A stretch of 64,000 bases of DNA from Alistipes sp. (GCA_017629145.1 JAGBXR010000023.1:1-64000), one strand, 5' to 3'; positions 17,067-25,982 are shown, counted from the stretch's first letter. Program-made: numbers and translations. The notes: generated by a model from the sequence alone, not told the origin.

Positions 17067-18362
17067 ATGAATTTAGTAAGTGCGGCAGAGGCCGTAAAAC
17101 TTATCAAGTCGGGTGATTCTGTATATATCCAGGGCTCGACATCTATCCCCGAGGTCTTGGTTCAGGCTATGACCGACCGCGCTGCAGAGCTTCGCGATGT
17201 TAAGGTCTATACGGCCTTCGCTATCGGTCGCTTCGATGCTCCATATGCCAAGGCAGAGCTTCGTGACTCGTTCGAGCCTCTCAGCTTCTTCGTGGCTAAC
17301 AACTTGCGTAACGCCATCAACTCGGGCGTGGCGCAGACTATCCCTGCATTCTTGGGCGAGATTCCTTTCTTGTTCCGCAGCCGTCAGATTCCTTTGGATG
17401 TGACGCTTCTCAATGTGTCGGAGCCCGACGAGGATGGCTACTGCTCATATGGTGTATCTGCCGACCTGGCATTCTCGGCTGTGGAGTGCTCGAAGACCAT
17501 TATCGCGCAGGTAAACAAGTATATGCCTCGCACATTTGGTGATCCCGTTATCCACGTCTCGAAGATCGCAGCTATGGTGCGCGGCGATGAGCCTCTTGTT
17601 GAGGTTCCTACAGTTGTGCCTAACGAGGTGGAGCGCGCTATTGGTAACTATATCGCTTCGGAGATTCCCGATGGCGCTACACTCCAGATTGGCGTGGGCG
17701 GTATTCCCAACGCAGTGCTCGACGCATTGCAGGGACACAAGCACCTCGGCTTGCACACCGAGGCTATGACCGACGGCGTGGTGCCTCTCATCCAGAAGGG
17801 TATCATCGATAACTCGTTGAAGAAGCTCTATCCAGGCCAGTCACTCGCTTGCTTGTGCCTCGGTAGCCAGCGCTTGTACGACTACTTGGATGGCAACCGC
17901 GATGTCGTTATCCGCGACGTTGCGTGGACCAACGATCCACAGAATATTCGCCAGAATCCAAAGGTTATGGCCGTTAACTCGGCTATCGAGATAGACCTTA
18001 CGGGTCAGATTTGTGCCGACTCCATCGGTGAGCGTATATTCTCGGGTGTTGGTGGCCAGCACGACTTTATGTATGGCGGTGCATTGTCAGAGGGTGGTAA
18101 GTGCTTTATTGCTCTTCCTTCAATCACATCGAAGGGTCAGTCGAAGATTGTGCCCACACTTACCAAGGGTGCAGGTGTGGTTACGACACGCTTCCAGGCG
18201 CAGTATATCGCTACGGAGCACGGTATTGTCTACTTGCGTAATAAGTCATTGGCGCAGCGTGCGAAGTTGCTTATCTCGATTGCTGATCCATCAGTTCGCG
18301 AGGATTTGGAGCGCGCAGCAGTTGAGCGCTTCGGCATCGGTTTCTTGCGCTGCCGCGTATAG
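17067..18362 (+). CDS. Acetyl-CoA hydrolase/CoA-transferase family protein
   Basis: A class I CoA-transferase (Cat1/4-hydroxybutyrate CoA-transferase type) of 431 residues. Seen are the oxyanion and CoA-site glycines IGVGGIPNAVLDAL, the catalytic Glu232 in GLHTEAMTDG, GVGGQHDFMYGA-type FSGVGGQHDFMYGGAL, and TEHGIVYLR near the C-terminus. Such enzymes move CoA from an acyl-CoA to acetate. Downstream of IorAB it would release the aryl-acetate (or branched acid) and make acetyl-CoA for ATP formation (inference from position). The ATG lies 52 bases past the aminotransferase stop. Confidence 0.9.
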   Translation: MNLVSAAEAVKLIKSGDSVYIQGSTSIPEVLVQAMTDRAAELRDVKVYTAFAIGRFDAPYAKAELRDSFEPLSFFVANNLRNAINSGVAQTIPAFLGEIPFLFRSRQIPLDVTLLNVSEPDEDGYCSYGVSADLAFSAVECSKTIIAQVNKYMPRTFGDPVIHVSKIAAMVRGDEPLVEVPTVVPNEVERAIGNYIASEIPDGATLQIGVGGIPNAVLDALQGHKHLGLHTEAMTDGVVPLIQKGIIDNSLKKLYPGQSLACLCLGSQRLYDYLDGNRDVVIRDVAWTNDPQNIRQNPKVMAVNSAIEIDLTGQICADSIGERIFSGVGGQHDFMYGGALSEGGKCFIALPSITSKGQSKIVPTLTKGAGVVTTRFQAQYIATEHGIVYLRNKSLAQRAKLLISIADPSVREDLERAAVERFGIGFLRCRV

Positions 18363-18390
18363 GTCGAATAATCTATACCAATATTTATAT

Positions 18391-18424
18391 GGGGCTCTCC
18401 ACGCTGTCGGGGAGCCCTATTTTT
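18391..18424 (+). terminator. Terminator of the ior/CoA-transferase unit
   Basis: Arms GGGCTC and GAGCCC around a 14-base inner part, followed by TATTTTTG. It ends the plus-strand unit starting at iorA. Confidence 0.75.
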
Positions 18425-18469
18425 GCGCTAATTTTGAAAGCGTAACCCACATTCTCTCTCTATTATTTT

Positions 18470-18500
18470 TTTGCACAAATAAAAATTATTTGTATATTTG
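18470..18500 (+). promoter_or_regulatory. Promoter of the small lipoprotein at 18678
   Basis: TTTG at 18470-18473 and TATATTTG at 18493-18500 with 19 bases between: canonical. Transcription would start near 18507. Confidence 0.8.
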
Positions 18501-18506
18501 TGACTA

Positions 18507-18677
18507 TAAAAGGTGTGTTTAGATGTATGTGATTATTTCACAATGTGAGAATTAAAACGTGTATTACTAATTAACGATAGTAGCATCTTAAATATTAGTG
18601 TTAGTGATATCAACTCGTTATTTGAGTTATATTTAGATATTGAGGAAGATTAATTTATAATTTAATACGATTATCTT
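18507..18677 (+). promoter_or_regulatory. Long AT-rich untranslated leader
   Basis: About 170 bases between the promoter and the lipoprotein ATG. It holds a 10-codon ORF (ATG at 18522) and a 33-codon open frame without ATG ending in TAA near 18654. No clear stem-loop or known riboswitch was recognised. Confidence 0.35.
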
Positions 18678-19169
18678 ATGAAACAGTTATTGTTATGTAT
18701 AATTGCTGTATCACTCACCTTGGTTGGCTGCGAACAAGAGAATTGGTATGTAGATCAGAGTAGAGAATGGGAAAGAGGTGATGGTTACCATTTGTATCAT
18801 ATAGTAGAAAATAAGAGTGATGTCCTTATTGGCTTTGAGTATAAAGATAATCATGGTTATCCTATTTGGGTTATTGAGCCTAATAGCTATTCATATGTGG
18901 AATACTCTTTTTCTGAGTCTCCCGAATTCCCCGGCGGAGCAGAGAAGAACCTATCCGATAAAATAAGGGTTTGGTTTGATATAACTACAGATGGTAATCA
19001 AGATAGTTGGCCAATGATTGAATATACTCCCGAGAATATCGATGTGTATTACCACACTCCATATAGAGATGATTTATGGAGTGAGGAGTGGTTAGACTCA
19101 GACTCTGTTGTAAGGGTATATACCGTTACCAATGAGGATTACGAATATGCCAAGAGTATTTATAAATAG
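18678..19169 (+). CDS. Small AT-rich lipoprotein of unknown function
   Basis: A 163-residue protein with a lipoprotein signal (lipobox TLVGC, Cys18). It is rich in aromatic and acidic residues; recognisable beta-strand lines are HLYHIVENKSDVLIGFEY, WVIEPNSYSYVEYSF and VRVYTVTNEDYEYA. I do not recognise the family. Its third codon positions are clearly richer in A/T than those of the flanking genes, which may point to recent acquisition or weak expression selection. It has its own promoter and a weak hairpin downstream. Confidence 0.75.
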   Translation: MKQLLLCIIAVSLTLVGCEQENWYVDQSREWERGDGYHLYHIVENKSDVLIGFEYKDNHGYPIWVIEPNSYSYVEYSFSESPEFPGGAEKNLSDKIRVWFDITTDGNQDSWPMIEYTPENIDVYYHTPYRDDLWSEEWLDSDSVVRVYTVTNEDYEYAKSIYK

Positions 19170-19210
19170 AGGTTAGCATCTGCTGACATTTACCCTCTAA
19201 ATTAACAGCG

Positions 19211-19262
19211 AGAGCGGGTCTATCGGTCACAATCGATGTGTCGAGGACTCGCTCTGCGTTAT
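19211..19262 (+). terminator. Possible terminator hairpin
   Basis: Arms AGAGCGGGTC (19211-19220) and GACTCGCTCT (19246-19255), one G-T pair, then GCGTTATTAT. The loop is long and the T-run weak. Confidence 0.4.
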
Positions 19263-19357
19263 TATAACATATATGTATATGGAATGGTGTTTTAGAGCTT
19301 TCGATAAATTATTCATATTTATGGCTCTCAGGCACTCTCTTTTTTGGAGTTTTTTTG

Positions 19358-19365
19358 TACATTTG
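19358..19365 (+). promoter_or_regulatory. Promoter -7 box of the aspartokinase gene
   Basis: TACATTTG, 32 bases before the ATG. The -33 region is T-rich but not definite. Confidence 0.6.
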
Positions 19366-19396
19366 TAGCCATAAATAAATTGATTAACCTAAACAT

Positions 19397-20650
19397 ATGA
19401 AAGTATATAAGTTTGGTGGTGCCTCGGTGAAGGATGCCGCAGGTGTGAAAAACCTCCTAAATATCGTGCAGGGCGAGAGCGACCTCTTCATCATCGTATC
19501 GGCGATGGGCAAGACAACTAATGCTTTAGAGGGTGTCTTTTCGGCTATGCAACAGGGCGATGAGAAGTTGGCTTTGGAGCGTATCGACCAGAGCTACGCC
19601 TACCACCGCTCGATTATCGACGACCTTATGGGTGCCGATATCACTATCGATCAGGTGAATATCCTCTTCGCACAGTTGCGTAATACGGTGAAAAACACCA
19701 TCTATCGTCCATCCGATGCCGAGCTTTGGTACGATACCATCGTGGCCTTCGGTGAACTTCTATCTACAACTATTGTCTCGAACTACCTCAATGGCTTCGG
19801 CGTGAAGAACCGCTGGGTGGATATGCGTCGCGCTTTCCTTACGGAGCAGCGTCATAAGGATGCCAATGTAAATCTCGAGGCTACGGCCGTGCGTCTAAAG
19901 CGCGAGATTGAGGGCAGCGATGTCTCGGTATTTGTTGGTCAGGGCTTCATTGGTGGTGCACCCGATGGAACGACGACGACCCTCGGTCGTGAGGGCTCGG
20001 ACTACTCGGCAGCAATCGTTGCAAACGTCCTCGATGCGGAGTCGATGAGCGTATGGAAGGATGTGGACGGTATCTTGAATGCTGACCCAAAGATCTTCCC
20101 CGATGCACGCAAGATTGAGCGTCTTAACTATATGGATACCATAGAGATGGCCTACAGCGGTGCGCAGATTATCCACCCCAAGACCATCAAGCCTTTGCAG
20201 CAGAAAAATATTCCGCTCTATGTTCGCCCATTCGGCAACAAGGAGGCAAAGGGTTCGGTGATTACGGGCGATGTGGAGCGTGCCTACGAGCCAATTATGA
20301 TTCAGAAGAACAACCAGGTGCTTCTCAACCTCCACTCGCGCGACCTTTCGTTTGTCCTCGAGGAGAAGTTCGCAAAACTCTTTGCAACGCTTGACAGCCA
20401 CCGTATTCGCATTAACCTTGTGCACAATTCGGCTGTGAACCTCTACCTCGCCGTCGATTCGTCTTGGCATATCGATGAGGCGGTATCGGAGCTTGAGGCC
20501 GAGGGCTTCGATGTCGAGAAGACCGAGGATGTGGAGATGGTTACCATCCGCTACTACAACGAAGAGCTTTATCGTCGCTACGCCTTCGATGAGCGCATTA
20601 TTATTAAGCAGAGTACTCCACACTCATTGCGCTTCGTCCGCACAAGATAA
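19397..20650 (+). CDS. lysC: Aspartate kinase
   Basis: The first enzyme of the aspartate family pathway (lysine, threonine, methionine and diaminopimelate). The 417-residue monofunctional protein starts with VYKFGGASV (kinase signature) and carries VFVGQGFIGGAPDG and LGREGSDYSAAIVA with the VWKDVDGILNADP substrate motif. The C-terminal part (about 300-417) is the regulatory ACT region, so feedback control by an amino acid is expected but which one is not shown. No homoserine dehydrogenase domain is fused. A palindromic repeat begins immediately after the stop codon. The symbol follows the usual name for a monofunctional kinase. Confidence 0.92.
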   Translation: MKVYKFGGASVKDAAGVKNLLNIVQGESDLFIIVSAMGKTTNALEGVFSAMQQGDEKLALERIDQSYAYHRSIIDDLMGADITIDQVNILFAQLRNTVKNTIYRPSDAELWYDTIVAFGELLSTTIVSNYLNGFGVKNRWVDMRRAFLTEQRHKDANVNLEATAVRLKREIEGSDVSVFVGQGFIGGAPDGTTTTLGREGSDYSAAIVANVLDAESMSVWKDVDGILNADPKIFPDARKIERLNYMDTIEMAYSGAQIIHPKTIKPLQQKNIPLYVRPFGNKEAKGSVITGDVERAYEPIMIQKNNQVLLNLHSRDLSFVLEEKFAKLFATLDSHRIRINLVHNSAVNLYLAVDSSWHIDEAVSELEAEGFDVEKTEDVEMVTIRYYNEELYRRYAFDERIIIKQSTPHSLRFVRTR

Positions 20651-20768
20651 ACGCGCATAGCTGGGTGCTTTTCTCGTTATACAAGGAGCGCGAGTTCCTC
20701 ACATACGTCAAAGTATGCTGCGGTCTCGCGCTTCTTGTGTGCCTAAAAATCCCCTCAGCTCTGCGCGT
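20651..20768. repeat. Nested palindromic repeat, copy B1
   Basis: The outer imperfect inverted repeat is ACGCGCATAGCTGGG (20651-20665) with CCTCAGCTCTGCGCGT (20753-20768). Inside, GAGCGCGAG (20686-20694) pairs with CTCGCGCTT (20725-20733), extended by ACAAG/CTTGT. Inside that, CATAC (20702-20706) pairs with GTATG (20713-20717), flanked by the conserved TCCTCA and CTGCGG. A TTGTGTGCCTAAAA tail follows the inner stem. It starts directly after the lysC stop. Confidence 0.8.
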
Positions 20769-20819
20769 TTACCGCGCCTTGCTTTTTTGTAGCTTGTTCG
20801 AGTTTGTGGTGCTGGGATA

Positions 20820-20900
20820 TTTTGTCGTTATACATCGAGCGCGAGATCCTCACATACGTCATAGTATGCTGCGGACTCGCGCTCTTCGTATGCCTAAAAC
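20820..20900. repeat. Nested palindromic repeat, copy B2
   Basis: Perfect inner inverted repeat GAGCGCGAG (20837-20845) / CTCGCGCTC (20876-20884), innermost CATAC/GTATG (20853-20857, 20864-20868), with the same TCCTCA, CTGCGG and CGTATGCCTAAAA motifs and the same upstream CGTTATAC as B1. The outer stem is degenerate. The 52 bases between B1 and B2 show no feature I can name. Confidence 0.8.
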
Positions 20901-20979
20901 TATCAGGAAAGTGACAAGACCTTCATAGCGCGTTGTCGCGTAGGAGATCCCTCGATGCACTCGGGATGACACTCTGACT

Positions 20980-21018
20980 ATAAAAAAGTAAGTGGTATCC
21001 CACATAAGGGATACCACT
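20980..21018 (-). terminator. Terminator of the dksA-like gene
   Basis: Perfect 11-base stem AGTGGTATCCC (20991-21001) / GGGATACCACT (21008-21018); on the minus strand it is followed by TACTTTTTTA. Confidence 0.85.
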
Positions 21019-21096
21019 CCTATATAATATATGGCGCAGCGCAACGTGCCCACATCGCAGGGCGATACGTGCGCGAGTGTGCCGAGCCTATCGGCT

Positions 21097-21471
21097 CTAC
21101 TTGCGTGCCTCCTTGGCCTCGATACATTCCGTAGCGTGAGGTACACGCAACAGGCGCTCGCGTGGAATGAGTCGACCTGTGGTCTTGCAGATACCGTAGG
21201 TCTTGTTCTTAATGCGCACAAGAGCCATCTCGAGATTGCGGATGAACTTCGCCTGACGCTGTGCCAAGCGGCCATACTCCTCTTTCGAGAGTGTCGTTGC
21301 GCCCTCCTCCATTACCTTGAATGTTGGCGACGAATCCTCGGTGTCGTTCTCGTTGCTGGTTGCCGAACGCAACATCTCATAGTCCGAACGTGCCGACGCT
21401 AACTTCTGTTCTATCAACAAGCGGAACTCCTCAAGCTCCGAATCGTTATATCTGGTCTTCTCCTCTGCCAT
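21097..21471 (-). CDS. TraR/DksA family regulator with degenerate zinc finger
   Basis: DksA-like proteins bind RNA polymerase in the secondary channel and modulate initiation, often together with ppGpp. The 124-residue protein has an N-terminal helical part (about 10-90) and the DksA zinc-finger frame YGICKTTGRLIPRERL...PHATECIEA. Of the four usual cysteines only Cys95 and Cys116 remain; the partners are Thr98 and Ala119, so zinc binding of the normal type is unlikely. It has its own promoter and terminator, after the ileS terminator. Confidence 0.88.
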   Translation of the reverse strand: MAEEKTRYNDSELEEFRLLIEQKLASARSDYEMLRSATSNENDTEDSSPTFKVMEEGATTLSKEEYGRLAQRQAKFIRNLEMALVRIKNKTYGICKTTGRLIPRERLLRVPHATECIEAKEARK

Positions 21472-21539
21472 AATCGTATCGTTTTAGTACGGTTATACAT
21501 CGTTTAATAAACAAAATTAAGCAAAAAATATGAAACTTG

Positions 21540-21547
21540 CAAATATA
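21540..21547 (-). promoter_or_regulatory. Promoter -7 box of the dksA-like gene
   Basis: Minus strand TATATTTG, about 70 bases before the ATG; no clear -33. Confidence 0.5.
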
Positions 21548-21592
21548 TTTCAATAAATAGCATAAATTTATTTCGAGGAGCGGCTCGAAATC

Positions 21593-21630
21593 ATCAAAAA
21601 AATGGGCTATCCAGCATACTGGACAGCCCA
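21593..21630 (-). terminator. Terminator of ileS
   Basis: Hairpin TGGGCTATCCAG / CTGGACAGCCCA with a four-base loop (21603-21630); on the minus strand it is followed by a run of T (21597-21602). Confidence 0.9.
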
Positions 21631-21662
21631 TTGTCAACTTATGTAATATAAGTATTAGCTGA

Positions 21663-24600
21663 TTAGATACGCGATACGGCGATCTTGAGTGTTGCCTCGT
21701 CAAGCTCCGAATCAACGACCTTCTCGCCCTGTGGCTCGGCTACAGCCTTAACCTCGACAGCGAGAGTCTGCTGTGCGATATACTCTGCGAAGCTCTCGAC
21801 AGCAGCAGCTGTTGCGTCGTTAAGCTCGATCTCAACGCGGATCTTATCCGTAACCTCGAAGCCAGAATCCTTGCGGATGTTCTGGATACGGTTTACCAAC
21901 TCACGAGCTACACCCTCACGGCGCAACTCCTCGGTGATTGTAATATCCAAAGCTACGGTAAGCTTACCCTCCGAAGCAACCAACCATCCTGGCATATCCT
22001 CCGATGTGATATCGAAGTCGGCAGCCGTAGTTACGAACTTCTGGTCCTCAACCTCGAGGATAGTCTCGGCATTGTTCTCAACAGCGGCAATCTGCTCCTG
22101 CGAGAATGTTGCAACGAGTGCTGCAACCTGCTTCATATACTTACCACACTTTGCGCCCAAAGTCTTGAAGTTAGGCTTGATGCGCTTTGTGATGATACCT
22201 GTAGTATCCGAGATAAGCTCGATATCCTTGATGTTAACCTCGTTCATAATGAGCTGACGTACAGCCTCGATGCGTGTTGCCATCTCCTTGTCCAAAACTG
22301 GGATGATGATCTTCTGCAAAGGCTTACGAACATTGATGTTAACCTTACGACGCAATGCCAATACCATTGACGATACCTGCTGTGAGAGTGCTGTGCGTGC
22401 CTCCAACTCTGGGCAGATAAGCGACTCGTCAACCTTTGGATATGTCGAGAGGTGAACGCTCTCCTCCATATGGCGACCGCTCATAGCGTTGAGGTCGCGG
22501 AAAATACGGTCTGTGATGAATGGTGCGATAGGTGCAGCAAGCTTCACGACAGTCTCCAAACAAGTGTAGAGTGTCTGGTATGCAGCCAACTTATCCTCTG
22601 TCATCTCGCCACCCCAGAAACGCTTACGGTTAAGACGTACGTACCAGTTCGAGAGGTTCTCGTTCACGAAGGCGTCGATGCGACGTGCTGCAGGTGTTGG
22701 GTCGTACTCCTCCAACGATGTGGTGACATCGCGGATAAGAGTGTTGAGCTCCGAGAGAATCCAGCGGTCGATCTCTGGACGCTGTGCAACAGGTACCTCT
22801 GCCTCCTGGCCTGTGAAACCATCGATATTTGCGTAGAGCGCGAAGAACGAGTAGGTGTTGTAGAGTGTGCCGAAGAACTTACGGCGGCACTCGTCAACGC
22901 CATCAACGTCGAACTTGAGGTTATCCCAAGGCTGCGAGTTAGAGATCATATACCAACGTGTAGCGTCGGCACCATACTTCCTTAATACCTCGAATGGGTC
23001 TACGGCGTTACCCAGACGCTTCGACATCTTATTGCCGTTCTTGTCGAGTACCAAGCCGTTAGAGATGATATTCTTGAATGCTACCGAGTCGAACAACATC
23101 ACAGCGATTGCGTGGAGCGTATAGAACCAGCCGCGTGTCTGGTCAACACCCTCGGCGATGAAGTCGGCAGGGTAGATCTGATCGAAGCCCTCTTTTGCCT
23201 CGAATGGGTAGTGTACCTGTGCATAAGGCATAGCGCCAGAGTCGAACCATACGTCGATGAGATCTGGCTCGCGGTGCATAGGCTCACCCTTTGACGAGAG
23301 AAGCACGATATTGTCTACATATGGACGGTGAAGGTCGATAACATCCGTCGAGTAGTTCTCCTTGGACATATCGCCAACCTTGAAGTTCTTGTATGGGTTC
23401 TCGGTCATCACGCCAGCAGCAACTGCCTTCTCGATCTCCGTAACGAGCTCCTCGATAGAGCCGATGCACTTGAGCTCCGAGCGATCCTCCGTAGCCCAGA
23501 TTGGCAATGGAGTGCCCCAGAAACGTGAACGTGAGAGGTTCCAGTCGTTGATATTCTCCAACCACTTACCGAAACGACCAGTACCTGTTGACTCTGGCTT
23601 CCAGTAGATGGTCTTGTTGAGCTCCATCATACGCTCACGAAGAGCTGTTGTGCGGATAAACCAAGAGTCGAGAGGGTAGTACAACACTGGCTTATCGGTA
23701 CGCCAGCAGTGTGGGTAGTTGTGCGTATGCTTCTCGATCTTGAATACCTTACCCGCCTCCTTAAGCTTGAGTGAGATGTAGATGTCGAGGTTCTCGGCAG
23801 CCGATGCAGCCTTCTCGTCGTAGCGACCATCTACGGTGTACTGTGGATCGTAGGCGTTCTTCACGAAGCGACCCTCGTACTCGTTGTACTCCTCGGTTAC
23901 GCACTGCTTTGCGAACTCTTCGTCGAGCTCCTCCGTAAGGTAGAACTTACCTGTGAAGTCAACCATTGGACGAGTCTCGCCGCGCTTATTGATCATAAAG
24001 AGCGATGGGATGCCTGCCTGACGTGCTACAAAGGCATCATCAGCACCGAACGTAGGTGCGATATGTACGATACCGGTACCATCCTCGGTAGTCACGTAGT
24101 CACCCAAGATCACGCGGAATGCCTCTGCTGAAGCCTCTGTCCAGTTACCCTTCTCGTCGGCCTTAACAGGCTTAACCCAAGGCAAGAGCTGCTCGTAGTG
24201 CATACCGCAAAGCTCCGTACCTCTCCACTTGCCAACAACCTCAAATGGAATGAGCTTGTCGCCTGCCTTGTAATCCTCGAGCTTGAGCTCCTCGGCCTTC
24301 TTGTTGAAGATCGAGTATAGCAAAGGCTCGGCAACTACGGCTGTCATCTTCTCGCCGTTGTATGGATTGTAGGTGCGTACTGCGAGGTAGTCAATCTTAG
24401 GACCAACGCAGAGCGCAGTGTTTGAAGGCAATGTCCAAGGTGTTGTTGTCCACGCAAGGAAGTATGGTGTACCCCAGCCCTCCATCTCGGCCTTTGGGTC
24501 GAGGATGCGGAACTGTGCTGTACAGGTTGTATCCTTCACGTCGCGGTAGCAACCAGGCTGGTTGAGCTCGTGTGTCGAAAGACCGGTACCTGCAGCTGGC

Positions 24601-25154
24601 GAGTAGGGCTGGATTGTGTAACCCTTATAGAGTAAACCCTTCTCGTAGAGCTGCTTCAAGAGCCACCACAATGTCTCGATGAACTTGTTATCGTAGGTGA
24701 TATATGGGTCGTCCATATTTACCCAGTAGCCCATACGGCGTGTCAAGTCCTCCCAGATGTCGGTGAACTCCATAACTGCCTCACGGCACTCCTTGTTGTA
24801 CTGCTCGATGGTGATCTTCTTGCCGATATCCTCCTTTGTGATGCCGAGCTTCTTCTCTACGCCAAGCTCTACTGGAAGACCGTGTGTATCCCAGCCAGCC
24901 TTACGGTGTACGAGGTAACCCTGCTGTGTCTTGTAACGGCAGAATACGTCCTTGATAGTACGTGCCATCACGTGGTGGATACCTGGAGTACCGTTTGCTG
25001 AAGGGGGACCCTCATAGAACACGAATGTGGGGTGACCCTCGCGTGTTGTGATGCTCTTATGGAAGGTATCCTCCTCGGTCCAGCGCGCCAACACCTCGTC
25101 GGCTACGCCTGCCAAGTCGAGACCCTTATACTCTGTAAACTTTTTCATAGTCAT
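21663..25154 (-). CDS. ileS: Isoleucine--tRNA ligase
   Basis: Charges tRNA-Ile with isoleucine. The 1163-residue class Ia synthetase has the HIGH-type motif GTPGIHH (about 55-61), the WTTTPWTLPSN editing-domain sequence, and KMSKR near residue 709 (NKMSKRLGNAVDP). It is long, as in the eukaryote-like IleS type with an extended C-terminus. A second ATG two codons downstream (25146-25148) is an equally good start. It lies 38 bases after yebC and is probably co-transcribed. Confidence 0.97.
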   Translation of the reverse strand: MTMKKFTEYKGLDLAGVADEVLARWTEEDTFHKSITTREGHPTFVFYEGPPSANGTPGIHHVMARTIKDVFCRYKTQQGYLVHRKAGWDTHGLPVELGVEKKLGITKEDIGKKITIEQYNKECREAVMEFTDIWEDLTRRMGYWVNMDDPYITYDNKFIETLWWLLKQLYEKGLLYKGYTIQPYSPAAGTGLSTHELNQPGCYRDVKDTTCTAQFRILDPKAEMEGWGTPYFLAWTTTPWTLPSNTALCVGPKIDYLAVRTYNPYNGEKMTAVVAEPLLYSIFNKKAEELKLEDYKAGDKLIPFEVVGKWRGTELCGMHYEQLLPWVKPVKADEKGNWTEASAEAFRVILGDYVTTEDGTGIVHIAPTFGADDAFVARQAGIPSLFMINKRGETRPMVDFTGKFYLTEELDEEFAKQCVTEEYNEYEGRFVKNAYDPQYTVDGRYDEKAASAAENLDIYISLKLKEAGKVFKIEKHTHNYPHCWRTDKPVLYYPLDSWFIRTTALRERMMELNKTIYWKPESTGTGRFGKWLENINDWNLSRSRFWGTPLPIWATEDRSELKCIGSIEELVTEIEKAVAAGVMTENPYKNFKVGDMSKENYSTDVIDLHRPYVDNIVLLSSKGEPMHREPDLIDVWFDSGAMPYAQVHYPFEAKEGFDQIYPADFIAEGVDQTRGWFYTLHAIAVMLFDSVAFKNIISNGLVLDKNGNKMSKRLGNAVDPFEVLRKYGADATRWYMISNSQPWDNLKFDVDGVDECRRKFFGTLYNTYSFFALYANIDGFTGQEAEVPVAQRPEIDRWILSELNTLIRDVTTSLEEYDPTPAARRIDAFVNENLSNWYVRLNRKRFWGGEMTEDKLAAYQTLYTCLETVVKLAAPIAPFITDRIFRDLNAMSGRHMEESVHLSTYPKVDESLICPELEARTALSQQVSSMVLALRRKVNINVRKPLQKIIIPVLDKEMATRIEAVRQLIMNEVNIKDIELISDTTGIITKRIKPNFKTLGAKCGKYMKQVAALVATFSQEQIAAVENNAETILEVEDQKFVTTAADFDITSEDMPGWLVASEGKLTVALDITITEELRREGVARELVNRIQNIRKDSGFEVTDKIRVEIELNDATAAAVESFAEYIAQQTLAVEVKAVAEPQGEKVVDSELDEATLKIAVSRI

Positions 25155-25192
25155 AATAGTTGTTATGATGTAGGCTTTGTGCAGGATGGGGA

Positions 25193-25924
25193 TTACTCCT
25201 CGTCCTCCTCCGACTCGGCCATTGTAGTGTATACGTTGGTAACGTCGTCATCCTCCTCGAGGTGCTCGATAAGCTTATTGACAGCCTCGCGCTGCTCCGC
25301 TGTAAGCTCCTTCTGGTCTGTTGGGATGCGTACACTCTCACCCGATACGAGCTCGTAGCCCTTATCCTCAATCCAGGTCTGAATCTGACCGAACGACTCG
25401 TAAGCAGCGTATACTGTTACCTCGCCCTCCTCTGCGTAGAACTCATCTACACCGAAGTCGATCATCTCAAGCTCCATCTCCTCGAAGTCTACGCCCTCGG
25501 TAGGCTTGAACTTAAATACGCACTTGTGCTCGAACATAAAGCCTACTGAACCAGATGTACCGAGTGCGCCACCATACTTGTTGAAGTACATACGTACAGA
25601 TGCTACAGTACGGTTAGTGTTATCGGTTGCGGTCTCAACCAAAACGGCGATACCGTGAGGGCCGTAACCCTCGTAGATCATCTCCTTATAGTCTGCAGAG
25701 TCCTTGTCTGTAGCGCGCTTGATAGCACGCTCCACGTTCTCCTTTGGCATATTCTCTGCTTTGGCGTTCTGCAACAAAAGGCGGAGACGCAAGTTTGATG
25801 ATGGATCTGGACCTGATGCCTTAACTGCCATCTCGATCTCCTTACCAATCTTGGTAAATACACGCGCCATATGACCCCAGCGCTTCATTTTTCTCGCCTT
25901 GCGATACTCAAATGCTCTTCCCAT
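25193..25924 (-). CDS. yebC: YebC/PmpR family protein
   Basis: A cytoplasmic protein of 243 residues. Homologues were described as transcription regulators and, for some, as factors that ease ribosome stalling. The start GRAFEYRKARKMKRWGHMARVFTKIGKEI and the segments NMPKENVERAIKRAT and YEGYGPHGIAVLVE are diagnostic. It has an acidic C-terminal tail. It precedes ileS in the same direction. Confidence 0.95.
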   Translation of the reverse strand: MGRAFEYRKARKMKRWGHMARVFTKIGKEIEMAVKASGPDPSSNLRLRLLLQNAKAENMPKENVERAIKRATDKDSADYKEMIYEGYGPHGIAVLVETATDNTNRTVASVRMYFNKYGGALGTSGSVGFMFEHKCVFKFKPTEGVDFEEMELEMIDFGVDEFYAEEGEVTVYAAYESFGQIQTWIEDKGYELVSGESVRIPTDQKELTAEQREAVNKLIEHLEEDDDVTNVYTTMAESEEDEE

Positions 25925-25974
25925 AATTTATCGTTTTTATTGTTTGTTTTTACTTATACATATATATAATGGCG

Positions 25975-25982
25975 CAAAGATA
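25975..25982 (-). promoter_or_regulatory. Promoter -7 box of the yebC-ileS unit
   Basis: Minus strand TATCTTTG, 51 bases before the yebC ATG. Confidence 0.6.
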
